From positions 1 to 64,000 of the forward strand of contig NZ_QBKU01000009.1 of assembly GCF_003054325.1 (NCBI RefSeq): a stretch of 64,000 nt of DNA, given 5' to 3'. Source of the stretch: Sulfitobacter mediterraneus. Lineage in GTDB: Bacteria; Pseudomonadota; Alphaproteobacteria; Rhodobacterales; Rhodobacteraceae. Under the pieces are notes generated by a model, which did no database searches, was not told where the DNA came from, and saw nothing but the letters and a program-made list of their open reading frames with translations. Shown here one piece after another: positions 1 to 8,570 of the stretch. The stretch's first letter is position 1. Every line of letters starts with the position of its first letter. A program made the translations under genes and the position numbers.

Positions 1-103
1 ATAGGACCTCCCCTCAGGAATACCAAGTCAGGGGGGGCATTTTCGGGGGCATTCCTGGCCTCAGAGACACCCCAGAAGTAACGGTTCATCATGTACGGAA
101 GAG

Positions 104-178
104 TGGCTGGGATGGTAGGATTCGAACCTACGGTACACTGTACCAAAAACAGTTGCCTTACCACTTGGCTACATCCCA
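104..178 (-). tRNA. tRNA-Gln (anticodon UUG)
   Basis: Read on the minus strand, this folds as a complete cloverleaf: a 7-bp acceptor stem (TGGGATG/CATCCCA), a D arm, the anticodon stem ACTGT/ACAGT around the loop TTTTGGT, a T arm with TTCGAAT, discriminator G and an encoded CCA (104-106). The anticodon TTG reads CAA, so this is tRNA-Gln. The 103 bases downstream, up to the window edge, show no gene or convincing terminator. tRNA 3' ends are common integration sites, but no integrase or duplicated tRNA end is visible here. Confidence 0.96.
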
Positions 179-235
179 ACTGAGGGGCTAATTAAGGGGA
201 CTGGGCGCTGGGTGCAAGCCTGTTTTCGCAAAAAG

Positions 236-1555
236 TTATTCCTCGGACGCATTCATATTCAGAAGATCGCGGCGGGCCAGTTCTGCGCGCTCTTGATCGA
301 CGATTTTTTCAAGCTCTTTGTCGGCTGTCGCTTCCACGTCCTGAACCGGTGCAGGGGCAGGGGGGCGCGTTTGCTCCGATTTTGTTGACGTTTCTGCGGG
401 GGCCTTCAAAATCTCAGGCAGATTTTCAATCCGGTAGCTGGGCACGGGCGCGGCCATGTCTGCCCCGTCCAGCGCCGCTTGGGTCAGGCGGATCGCCTCG
501 CTCCGGGCCAGAACGATGCTGGTCTCATTTTGATCAATCCACGCCGCCATCATCAAAGTGATCCAGAAATCATCGACCGATTCCACCCAGACCGACACCT
601 CGGGGCTGTCCAGCACAAAAGGCAGATCGTTCAATGTCTGCAACGCCAGTTGACGTGCGGCGTCCAGATCTGTGTCCGAGGCGACACACAGCGCAAAGGT
701 AAAGCGGCGCTCTGCGTTGCGGGAGAAGTTCACGATGCGGCTTTTGAAGACGGTCGCATTGGGGATCCGAATGTGATTGCCATCAAAGCTGAGCAAGATA
801 GTGGCGCGGCTGGTCAGACGGATCACCTTGCCGGTGTCGCCGTTGATCTCGACCGTATCATTGGGGCGGAAGGGCTGGCGGATCGACAGCATGATCGAGG
901 CGATGAAATTCTCCACCGTGTCGCGCACCGCAAAACCGATGGCGAGGCCGACAATCCCGGCCGCGCCCAAAATGCCCGACAGCAGCGCCGTTGCGCCGAC
1001 GATGTCCAGCGCCACAACCAAGCCGCCGATCACAAACAACAGACGCAGGATCTGGCGGTAGATATCGGCGATAAAGGCGTTGGGCGACAACCTGTCCCAA
1101 GGCTGACGCAAACGGGCGATGAAAAACCCGGCAAACACGATCAGGACAAAGACACCCAGCGCGATCAGTGCCAGCGGCAAGAACGCCACCAACTGCACGG
1201 CGCGGGCCTTGAAACGGTCCACCGCGGGGTTCAGCCGGCGGGCCACATCCGTGGTCTCGAACACCTCGTTCTCGATCGCAACCACGCCCTCGACCCGGCC
1301 CACCAGCTCTGACAGGCGCACCGCCGTTGCCGTATCAAGCGTTGTGCCGCGCAGGGTGACAATGCCGGAGGACACTGTCACGCTGATGTCTTCATAGCCC
1401 TCCAGCTCGCCCAGAATATCGCGGATGCGCGTGGCAATCGCGGCATCGGCGCTGGCGTTGTCTTCGATGGCGATGGTGCCGTTGGGTTGGTCCACGCTTT
1501 GGGCGAGGGCGGCAAACGGCAGGAACAGGCACAAGATCAGGGCAGAAAGGCGCAT
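236..1555 (-). CDS. BON domain / MscS-family mechanosensitive channel
   Basis: A 439-aa inner-membrane protein that probably forms a small-conductance mechanosensitive channel releasing solutes under osmotic downshock. It has a signal peptide (MRLSALILCL...), a periplasmic BON domain (about residues 35-100), three membrane segments (about 120-215), the Gly/Ala-rich pore helix with GIVGLAIGFAVRD, and the MscS beta domain with RIPNATVF. The tail is acidic and Pro/Ala-rich. The frame is open upstream to a TTG at 1612, but the ATG at 1555 begins a perfect signal peptide, so I chose it. It lies 44 bp downstream of the oxidoreductase gene on the same strand. BON fused to MscS is a minority architecture. 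The family call is strong; the gating stimulus is unknown. Confidence 0.9.
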   Translation of the reverse strand: MRLSALILCLFLPFAALAQSVDQPNGTIAIEDNASADAAIATRIRDILGELEGYEDISVTVSSGIVTLRGTTLDTATAVRLSELVGRVEGVVAIENEVFETTDVARRLNPAVDRFKARAVQLVAFLPLALIALGVFVLIVFAGFFIARLRQPWDRLSPNAFIADIYRQILRLLFVIGGLVVALDIVGATALLSGILGAAGIVGLAIGFAVRDTVENFIASIMLSIRQPFRPNDTVEINGDTGKVIRLTSRATILLSFDGNHIRIPNATVFKSRIVNFSRNAERRFTFALCVASDTDLDAARQLALQTLNDLPFVLDSPEVSVWVESVDDFWITLMMAAWIDQNETSIVLARSEAIRLTQAALDGADMAAPVPSYRIENLPEILKAPAETSTKSEQTRPPAPAPVQDVEATADKELEKIVDQERAELARRDLLNMNASEE

Positions 1556-1599
1556 AACAATATCCGTGGTAAAATCCGCCCCGATCTTAGGTTGCGCCC

Positions 1600-2592
1600 C
1601 TAGCTTTGACAATCAATCAGGATCGCCCCGGATCGCTCGGCGGCCTCAACCGCTTGATGCGCTTGCACGGTTTCGGCCAGCGGATAGATTTTCTCAACCG
1701 GGCAGTCCAACCCACCATCGGTCAGCGCGTTGTGCAGCCGGGTGATGGTCTGCTCCCGCTCGGCGGGGGGCAGCAGATAGATCAGGATGATGTCGATGGT
1801 CACCGCCTTGAACAGCAGCGGATAGAACGGCAGCGTGGGTGAGAGCTCCTTGGCCGCGCCATAGGCGGCAATCCGGCCATTTGGCGCGATCACCTCGGTG
1901 TCCATGGCGATGTTGATGCCGAACTCCACCTCGACAATGGTTTCGACAAATGCGCCATCATTGGCCGCCAATACTTGCGCAGGCAAATCATCGGCGCGGT
2001 AGTCGATCACATGGTCGGCGCCGGCCGCCCGTACCGCTTCCATATCCTTGGGGCTACAGGTCGCGATCACCTTTGCGCCGCCCCATTTCGCCAACTGCAC
2101 GGCCAGCAGCCCCACGGTCCCCGCGCCGCCTTGGATCAAAACGGTGTCCCCCGCAACATCGCCGCCGCCAAAGACCGCATGGCAGGCGGTCAGCCCCGGA
2201 ATGCCAAGGCTTGCCCCGGTTTCAAAACTGACGGCATCGGGCAGGGGCACGGCTTGCTGCGCAGGCAGGGTGATGTGGCTGGCCGCTGTGCCAAAGGGGC
2301 GTTGCCATTGGCCATTCCAGATCCAGACCCGTTGCCCGACGCGGGCCGCATCCACGCCTGCGCCGACCGCAACGACTTCGCCTGCGCCATCACTGTGCGG
2401 AATGATCTGGTCAAAGGCGGGTTTGGTCACGCCGGGCCGCCCGCCAGCGCGGGATTTGACGTCGGAGGGGTTCACCCCGGAATAGACCAGCTTGACCGTG
2501 ACCTCGCCCGCCGCCGGATCGGGGCAGGGCAGGTCGGCGGATTTTAATACATCTGCGGCGCTTCCAAAGCTGTCATAGGTGATGGCGTGCAT
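1600..2592 (-). CDS. NADPH:quinone reductase-like zinc-less alcohol dehydrogenase
   Basis: A 330-aa cytosolic medium-chain dehydrogenase/reductase of the quinone oxidoreductase group, expected to reduce quinones or enones with NADPH. Visible motifs are the N-terminal GroES-like fold with SGVNPSDVKSR, the nucleotide loop GGAGTVGLLAVQLAKWGGAKVI and the typical AGADHVIDYR. The Cys cluster of zinc-binding alcohol dehydrogenases is absent. The start at 2592 has an AAGGA ribosome site; an upstream in-frame start at 2622 lacks one. It is divergent from the dehalogenase gene across 58 bp and precedes the mechanosensitive channel gene. The substrate cannot be deduced. Confidence 0.88.
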   Translation of the reverse strand: MHAITYDSFGSAADVLKSADLPCPDPAAGEVTVKLVYSGVNPSDVKSRAGGRPGVTKPAFDQIIPHSDGAGEVVAVGAGVDAARVGQRVWIWNGQWQRPFGTAASHITLPAQQAVPLPDAVSFETGASLGIPGLTACHAVFGGGDVAGDTVLIQGGAGTVGLLAVQLAKWGGAKVIATCSPKDMEAVRAAGADHVIDYRADDLPAQVLAANDGAFVETIVEVEFGINIAMDTEVIAPNGRIAAYGAAKELSPTLPFYPLLFKAVTIDIILIYLLPPAEREQTITRLHNALTDGGLDCPVEKIYPLAETVQAHQAVEAAERSGAILIDCQS

Positions 2593-2650
2593 GGTTTGGT
2601 CCTTGAATGGGGAATGTGTCACGGCTTACCCTGATGCAAAGGAGAGACCC

Positions 2651-3553
2651 ATGCAATTCCTACGGACCGATGATGCCCACTTTGACGGGCTAAGCGATTA
2701 TGCTTTTTCCCCCAATTACCTAGAGGTGGATGACACCGAAGGTGGCGTCTTGCGTGTGCATTTTATTGACGAAGGGCCGCGCGATGCTGCGCCTGTACTG
2801 TTGATGCACGGGGAGCCGACCTGGAGCTATCTTTATCGCCATATGATCCCGCCGCTGGTGGCCGCAGGGCACCGGGTGATTGCGCCGGATCTGGTTGGGT
2901 TTGGCCGGTCCGACAAACCCACCGCGTTGGAAGATTACACCTACCAGCGGCACGTTGATTGGATGGTGTCCGCCGTGCAGCAGTTGGACCTGCAAGGGAT
3001 CACGCTCTTTGCGCAGGACTGGGGCGGGCTGATCGGCCTGCGGCTTGTTGCCGCGATGCCGGATCGTTTTGCCCGCCTTGTGGTTGGCAACACCGCGCTG
3101 CCCACAGGAGATCAACCGATGAACAAGGCATTTGAAAGCTGGCGGGAATACGCATTGACAGTGCCGGACTTCAACGTAGGCCGGATCGTCTATGGCGGCA
3201 CCACCACCAAGCTGACAGAGGCCGAGGTTGCCGCCTACAACGCGCCATTCCCCGAGGGCCGGTATCAGGCAGGCGCGCGTAAATTTCCGGCACTGGTGCC
3301 CTGCACACCGGATGATCCGGCGGCCCCGGCAAACCGGGCGGCATGGCAGGTGCTATCGGGGCTGAGCCTGCCAGTGCTGACCACCTTTGGCGCGGATGAC
3401 AAGATCATGGCTGGGGTGGAAAAAGTGTTTCAAAGCCAGATGCCCGGCGCGGCAGGGCAGGATCATGTGATCTTGCCGGAAGCAGGACATTTCCTGCAAG
3501 AGGACGTTGGCCCGGAACTGGCGCGCCGCATCGCTGAATTTATTGAAAAGACC
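2651..3553 (+). CDS. Haloalkane dehalogenase (alpha/beta hydrolase, HLD-I type)
   Basis: A 302-aa alpha/beta hydrolase (stop codon within 3557-3559) expected to hydrolyse carbon-halogen bonds of haloalkanes to alcohols. It carries the oxyanion segment HGEPTWSYLYR (53-63), the nucleophile motif AQDWGG with Asp123 followed by the halide-binding Trp124, the acid in GADDKIMAG (Asp249/250) and the catalytic His280 in GHFLQED. These positions run parallel to Asp124, Trp125, Asp260 and His289 of Xanthobacter DhlA, which places it in subfamily I. The start at 2651 has AAAGGAGAG upstream; the frame is open from 2579. Its divergent neighbour is the quinone reductase-like gene. Real substrates are unknown; an epoxide hydrolase would not normally carry the DW pair. 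Confidence 0.88.
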
Positions 3554-3599
3554 TGCTAAGGGTTGTGGGTGGTTTGGCCAAGTCCCTGAGATTGCGCTG

Positions 3600-4109
3600 T
3601 TATTTTCGGATCTCATGGGCGGCCACGCCCCAAACCCGTGCCTTGGGAGCCCATCCTTTGTAACCGCCTGAGCGCAATTCACACCATTCGGTGCCGCAAT
3701 CGCCAAGCCGTGCCACCACGCCAATTTCCAGCGCCGCAGTCACAGGGGCATTGGGGTCAGGGCGCACATGCAGCGGCAACATGTCTTGCTCAACCAGAAC
3801 CGTGCGGGTGCCCGACAGCAGCGAATAATGCACCCAGCCGCCCATGCCGTCGCGGTCTTCGACGCGGCGCCAATGGCCATGCTCAGCGGTGATGCGCAGC
3901 GGCATATCGCGGCGCTTGAACACCCAATCAATCCGGTGCGACAGGGACGGGCCGCGGCGCACATTGCCCTCAGAGGCCTTCATCGACACAAACCGCGGGA
4001 GCGGCAGATGGGTCACTGAACCTGTTTCCCCTGCCTGCACGGCGGCATGCGGGGCGAATGCCACAAGGGCCAGCGCCAAAATGGCGCTTTGCAACTTTGT
4101 TATGATCAT
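3600..4109 (-). CDS. Secreted SH3-like domain protein
   Basis: A 169-aa exported protein with a signal peptide (about residues 1-26) and a bacterial SH3 module (SH3_4/DUF1058 type) with the signature GNVRRGPSL, followed by a second half-module ending in GGYKGWAPK. It is probably periplasmic and binds the cell wall; such proteins are often misannotated as an aspartyl-tRNA synthetase subunit. The start is uncertain: ATG 4109 gives a clean signal peptide and ATG 4130 adds seven residues. The frame runs open to 4451, but that part lies inside the divergent dehydrogenase gene and does not look like protein. Neither start has a strong ribosome site. Confidence 0.82.
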   Translation of the reverse strand: MIITKLQSAILALALVAFAPHAAVQAGETGSVTHLPLPRFVSMKASEGNVRRGPSLSHRIDWVFKRRDMPLRITAEHGHWRRVEDRDGMGGWVHYSLLSGTRTVLVEQDMLPLHVRPDPNAPVTAALEIGVVARLGDCGTEWCELRSGGYKGWAPKARVWGVAAHEIRK

Positions 4110-4233
4110 GGGTGCTGCCTGCACTGTCATACTGATTTGTTTGCTCTTTTGCGGCGCGGGGTTCTTGTGCCTCGTCGCTGCATGAGACACCATGCCTTTC
4201 AAATAGACTGAGGCCAAGGCCGGGGAGATAAGC

Positions 4234-5220
4234 ATGGCAAAGAAACGGTTGAGTGTTGTAGTCACGCGACGGTTGCCGGATGCCGTGGAAACACGGCTGT
4301 CCGAACTTTTTGATGTGCGGTTGCGCGAAGACGACACGCCAATGACCCGAACCGAACTGATCGAAGCGATAAAAACCGCCGATGTTCTGGTGCCGACCGT
4401 CACCGACGAAATTGACGCCGCATTGATCGGGCAAGCCGGTGAACAGCTCAAGCTGATCGCGAACTACGGGGCAGGGGTGGATCACATTGACGTTGCCACC
4501 GCCCGCCAGCGCGGGGTGCTGGTCAGCAATACGCCGGGCGTTCTGACCGATGACACAGCTGATATGACCATGGCCCTTATCCTGTCGGTCACGCGCCGGA
4601 TGTCCGAAGGCATGGCGCAGATGCAAAAAGGCACCTGGTCAGGTTGGGCGCCCACGGCATTGCTGGGTGGGCGCGTCAGCGGCCGGCGGCTTGGCATTCT
4701 GGGTATGGGCCGCATTGGTCAAGCCGTGGCCCGCCGCGCCCATGCCTTTGGGATGCAGGTGCATTACCACAACCGCCGCCGCCTGCACGACCAGATCGAA
4801 GCGGATCTTGAGGCGACCTATTGGGAAAGCCTGGATCAGATGGTGGCGCGGATGGATGTGATCAGCATCAATTGCCCGCACACCCCCAGCACCTTCCATC
4901 TGATGAACGCGCGGCGCTTGAAGCTGATGAAACCGGACGCTGTGATCGTGAACACCTCGCGCGGGGAAGTCATTGATGAAAACGCGCTCACGCGGATGCT
5001 GCGCGCAGGCGAGATCAAGGGCGCAGGGCTGGACGTTTATGAGCATGGCACGCAGGTCAACCCGCGCCTGCGCGAATTGGAAAATGTCGTGCTGCTGCCG
5101 CATATGGGATCGGCGACTGTAGAGGGCCGGATGGAGATGGGCGAGAAGGTGATCATCAACATCAAGACCTTTGATGACGGCCACCGCCCGCCAGATCAGG
5201 TCGTTCCGTCGATGCTTTAG
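4234..5220 (+). CDS. D-2-hydroxyacid dehydrogenase (glyoxylate/hydroxypyruvate reductase-like)
   Basis: A 328-aa NAD(P)-dependent 2-hydroxyacid dehydrogenase, likely reducing glyoxylate or hydroxypyruvate. The Rossmann motif is GMGRIGQAVARRAHAFG (158-173), followed by HNRRR after strand 2, which favours NADPH over NADH. Catalytic residues are Arg243 in NTSRGEVID, a Glu near 270 in GLDVYEHG and His290 in LPHMGSAT. The ATG at 4234 follows GGGGAGATAAGC. It is followed by a dispersed intergenic repeat and ggt on the same strand, and is divergent from the SH3 gene. The substrate assignment is family-level. Confidence 0.9.
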   Translation: MAKKRLSVVVTRRLPDAVETRLSELFDVRLREDDTPMTRTELIEAIKTADVLVPTVTDEIDAALIGQAGEQLKLIANYGAGVDHIDVATARQRGVLVSNTPGVLTDDTADMTMALILSVTRRMSEGMAQMQKGTWSGWAPTALLGGRVSGRRLGILGMGRIGQAVARRAHAFGMQVHYHNRRRLHDQIEADLEATYWESLDQMVARMDVISINCPHTPSTFHLMNARRLKLMKPDAVIVNTSRGEVIDENALTRMLRAGEIKGAGLDVYEHGTQVNPRLRELENVVLLPHMGSATVEGRMEMGEKVIINIKTFDDGHRPPDQVVPSML

Positions 5221-5265
5221 GGTGCCGGTGCGGGCAAGCCCGCAAGTGATTTATATAGGGATGAA

Positions 5266-5315
5266 GGGGCTTTGCCCCCTCAAACTCCCCCAGAATATTT
5301 TGAGCCAAAAAAGGG
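5266..5315 (+). repeat. Dispersed intergenic repeat, copy A
   Basis: A GGGGC-TTT-GCCCC hairpin (5266-5278) is followed by the core CCCCCAGAATATTTTGAGCC and then an A-run and GGG. The same hairpin-plus-core layout recurs near 38563, 52240 and 56943. This copy sits between the hydroxyacid dehydrogenase and ggt and stops just before the ggt ribosome site. Confidence 0.7.
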
Positions 5316-5330
5316 TAAAGGAGCGGTGTC

Positions 5331-7109
5331 ATGCGATTTGCTTTGGTAGGACTTGCCTTGTGTCTTGGATCAGCTGCGCCAGCGCAGCAGGTGGCAGACA
5401 GCGTTGCGCCCGAGGCGTCAGGGGCGGGTGTCTTTGCAAATCTTCCGGCGGGTTTGGCGGCATCGGCCGGGGCCAAGGCGCAGGGCCGTCCGGTCGCGGC
5501 GGACAATTGGATGGTCGCGGCGGCCAATCCCCATGCGGTGCAAGCCGGGGCAGATGTGCTCGCGGCGGGTGGCACGGCGGCGGATGCCTTGGTGGCCGTG
5601 CAGGCAATGTTGGGTCTGGTCGAACCGCAAAGCTCCGGTCTGGGGGGCGGCGCGTTTCTGGTTTGGTATGACGCTGACACGGGGGCAGTGACCACGCTTG
5701 ATGGCCGGGAAACCGCGCCCTTGGCGGCGACGCCGCAGTTGTTTCAGGATGAAACGGGCGCACCGCTGAAGTTTTTTGATGCGGTTGTGGGCGGACGGTC
5801 TGTTGGCACGCCCGGCACGCCGGCGCTGATGACGGACGTACATGCCCGCTGGGGCAATCGCGACTGGGCGTCTTTGCTCACCCCGGCGCAGCAATTGGCG
5901 CAGGACGGGTTTGCCGTATCGCCGCGTTTGGCCAAGCTGGTGGCCGGTGATGCGGCACGTTTGGCAACTTCGCCAGACACGGCGGCGTATTTTTTGCCGG
6001 AAGGGGTGCCGATTGAAGTGGGGGCCAACCTGCGCAATCCGGCCTATGCCCAGACACTTGCGACATTTGCCAAGGATGGAGCGGGAGCGTTTTATGGCGG
6101 TGCCATCGGGCGGCAGATCGTTGCGGCTGTTCAGGGTGCAACTGGCAATCCCGGTGTACTGTCCGAGATGGATCTGGCGATCTATCAGGTCAAGGAACGC
6201 GCCGCTGTCTGCGCGCCCTATCGCGGCCATGAGGTTTGCGGCATGGGGCCGCCATCCTCGGGCGCGGTGGCGGTTGGGCAGATCCTAGGGCTGCTCGAAG
6301 GTTCCGACCTGAGTGCCGGACCGCTTGACCCAGAGGTGCGCCGTTTGATGGGGGATGCAGGGCGCTTGGCCTTTGCCGACCGCGGCCGCTATCTGGCGGA
6401 CAGCGATTATGTGCCGGTCCCGGTGCAGGGATTGCTGGAACCGGGTTATCTGGCGGAGAGGGCGACATTGCTTTCCGGGGCGGCAGCGCTAACCGAAGTG
6501 GCGCCGGGCAATCCGGCCTTTGATCATGCGCTGAACTGGGCTGACGACGCGTCGATTGAACTGCCCTCGACCAGCCATGTGTCGATTGTTGACAGCTATG
6601 GCAATGTGGCCAGTATGACCACCACCATTGAAAACGGCTTTGGCTCGCGCGTGATGGCGGGTGGTTTTCTGCTTAACAACGAATTGACGGATTTTTCCTT
6701 CCGTTCGCACCGCGACGGGGTGCCGATCGCCAATCGGGTAGAGCCGGGCAAGCGGCCACGGTCCTCTATGGCACCGAGCATTGTATTGAAAGACGGCAAA
6801 CCCGTGCTGGCCGTGGGCAGCCCCGGTGGCAGCCGCATCATAGGATATGTCGCTCAGGCCATCGTCGGGGTGATCGACTGGGGGCTGGATGTGCAGCAGG
6901 CGGTGATGGTGCCCCATGCGGTCAACCGCTTTGGCACCTATGATCTGGAGGCGGGCACACAAGCCGAAACACTGGCCGCCCCGCTTGAGGCGATGGGGTT
7001 TGAGGTGAACGCGCGGGGGCTGACCTCTGGTCTGCATCTGATTGCCATTGGCGATGACCTGCAAGGCGGGGCCGACCCGCGCCGCGAAGGCATCGCATAC
7101 GGAGAATAA
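5331..7109 (+). CDS. ggt: Gamma-glutamyltransferase
   Basis: A 592-aa periplasmic Ntn-hydrolase that cleaves and transfers the gamma-glutamyl group of glutathione and related compounds. It has an N-terminal signal peptide (MRFALVGLALCLGSAAPAQQ), an early SSGLGGGAF segment, and the autocleavage site TSHVSIVD with Thr414 as the predicted N-terminal nucleophile of the small subunit, equivalent to Thr391 of E. coli GGT. The late GSPGGSRII motif is also present. Length matches the family. The start has AAAGGAG upstream. The next gene begins 13 bp after the stop, so the two may be co-transcribed. Confidence 0.95.
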   Translation: MRFALVGLALCLGSAAPAQQVADSVAPEASGAGVFANLPAGLAASAGAKAQGRPVAADNWMVAAANPHAVQAGADVLAAGGTAADALVAVQAMLGLVEPQSSGLGGGAFLVWYDADTGAVTTLDGRETAPLAATPQLFQDETGAPLKFFDAVVGGRSVGTPGTPALMTDVHARWGNRDWASLLTPAQQLAQDGFAVSPRLAKLVAGDAARLATSPDTAAYFLPEGVPIEVGANLRNPAYAQTLATFAKDGAGAFYGGAIGRQIVAAVQGATGNPGVLSEMDLAIYQVKERAAVCAPYRGHEVCGMGPPSSGAVAVGQILGLLEGSDLSAGPLDPEVRRLMGDAGRLAFADRGRYLADSDYVPVPVQGLLEPGYLAERATLLSGAAALTEVAPGNPAFDHALNWADDASIELPSTSHVSIVDSYGNVASMTTTIENGFGSRVMAGGFLLNNELTDFSFRSHRDGVPIANRVEPGKRPRSSMAPSIVLKDGKPVLAVGSPGGSRIIGYVAQAIVGVIDWGLDVQQAVMVPHAVNRFGTYDLEAGTQAETLAAPLEAMGFEVNARGLTSGLHLIAIGDDLQGGADPRREGIAYGE

Positions 7110-7122
7110 AGGGAGAGAGAGT

Positions 7123-8529
7123 ATGGGGCACGCCGCAACCTTGCCGCGCAACGAAGAGGGGATCGCCACTGTTGTGGGGATCTTGAAGCAACAGTTTGGC
7201 GAACGGCTGCAAACCGGGCATTCGATCCGCGAACAGCACGGCCATACCACCACATGGATCGAAAACCAGATGCCCGATGCGGTGGTGTTTGCCCAATCCA
7301 CGCAAGAGGTTTCGGACATTGTCAAAGCCTGCGCCGCGCACAAGGTGCCGGTGATCGCCTATGGCACGGGCACCTCGCTTGAGGGGCATGTCAACGCGCC
7401 CGCGGGCGGCATTTCCGTCGATCTCAGCCAGATGGATCAGGTGCTTGAGGTCAACGCAGGTGATCTCGATTGCCGGGTACAGCCGGGCGTGACCCGCGAG
7501 GCGCTCAATACCCATCTGCGCGATCAGGGGCTGTTCTTTCCGATTGATCCGGGGGCCAACGCCTCTCTCGGGGGGATGACGGCGACGCGGGCCTCCGGCA
7601 CCAATGCGGTGCGTTACGGCACGATGAAGGACAACGTGCTGAGCCTTGAGGCGGTGATGCCGGACGGCACGGTGATCCGCACTGCCAGCCGGGCGCGGAA
7701 ATCGTCGGCAGGTTATGATCTGACCCGGCTTATGGTCGGCTCTGAGGGGACGCTGGGGATGATCACCGAGATCACCTTGCGGCTGCAGGGCATTCCCGAG
7801 GCGATCTCGGCGGCGCGATGTTCCTTTCCCAGCGTTGAGGCGGCGTCAAAAACCGTGATGGCGGTGATCCAATATGGCCTGCCTGTGGCGCGGATCGAAT
7901 TGATGGATGCGCAATTGGTCAAGGCGGTGAACGCCTATTCCAAACTGTCCCTGCCGGAAACGCCGCTGCTACTGCTGGAATTTCACGGCTCGGAGGCAGG
8001 GGTGGCCGAACAGGCCGAAACCTTCGGCATGTTGGCCGAAGAGGAAGGCGGCACCGGCTACGAGGCCACCGCAACCTTGGAAGAGCGCAACAAGCTGTGG
8101 CAGGCGCGCCATGATGCCTATTGGGCGATGATCCAGGCCTGTCCGGGGCGCAAGGGTATTGCCACCGATGTCTGCGTGCCGATCTCGCGCTTTGCCGAAG
8201 CTGTGACGGCAGCAGAGGCCAAAGCGACAGAGATGAACCTCTTTGCGCCGATTGTGGGTCATGCGGGAGACGGCAACTTTCACGCCTCCATCATGATCGA
8301 CATGGAAGATGCTGATGAAGTGGTCCGCGCGGGGGCATTTGTGAGCTGGCTCAATGAACTGGCCATTTCCATGGACGGCACCTGCACCGGGGAACATGGC
8401 ATCGGGCAGGGCAAACGCCCCTATCTGATCAAGGAACTGGGCGCTGGCACCGTGGGCATCATGGGTGCGATCAAATCCGCGATTGACCCGGACAATATCA
8501 TGAACCCCGGTAAGATTTTGCCGGAGTGA
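7123..8529 (+). CDS. FAD-linked oxidase, D-lactate dehydrogenase (cytochrome)-like
   Basis: A 468-aa flavoprotein of the GlcD/D-lactate dehydrogenase family that oxidises D-2-hydroxyacids. The FAD-binding domain carries PVIAYGTGTSLEGHV and the VGSEGTLGMITEI motif. The C-terminal substrate domain has GHAGDGNFHASI and CTGEHGIGQGKRPYL, which supply the metal- and substrate-binding His and Glu residues of this family. The ATG at 7123 follows GGGAGAGAG; the frame is open further upstream inside ggt. It could equally be a glycolate oxidase subunit, but no glcE or glcF lies beside it, which favours a stand-alone D-lactate dehydrogenase. Confidence 0.9.
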   Translation: MGHAATLPRNEEGIATVVGILKQQFGERLQTGHSIREQHGHTTTWIENQMPDAVVFAQSTQEVSDIVKACAAHKVPVIAYGTGTSLEGHVNAPAGGISVDLSQMDQVLEVNAGDLDCRVQPGVTREALNTHLRDQGLFFPIDPGANASLGGMTATRASGTNAVRYGTMKDNVLSLEAVMPDGTVIRTASRARKSSAGYDLTRLMVGSEGTLGMITEITLRLQGIPEAISAARCSFPSVEAASKTVMAVIQYGLPVARIELMDAQLVKAVNAYSKLSLPETPLLLLEFHGSEAGVAEQAETFGMLAEEEGGTGYEATATLEERNKLWQARHDAYWAMIQACPGRKGIATDVCVPISRFAEAVTAAEAKATEMNLFAPIVGHAGDGNFHASIMIDMEDADEVVRAGAFVSWLNELAISMDGTCTGEHGIGQGKRPYLIKELGAGTVGIMGAIKSAIDPDNIMNPGKILPE

Positions 8530-8570
8530 CGTGGGGGGCATCCTGCCCCGGACCCAAGCAAGGTGAGGTG

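Noticed and set aside
1-103. Possible genomic island edge at the tRNA-Gln 3' end
   Set aside because: No integrase, no duplicated tRNA end and only 103 bases of flank are visible, so there is nothing to support it in this window.
479-1312. 277-codon plus-strand frame opposite the MscS gene
   Set aside because: Antisense to a well-supported channel gene; Asp/Arg/Gln/His-rich shadow composition and no motif.
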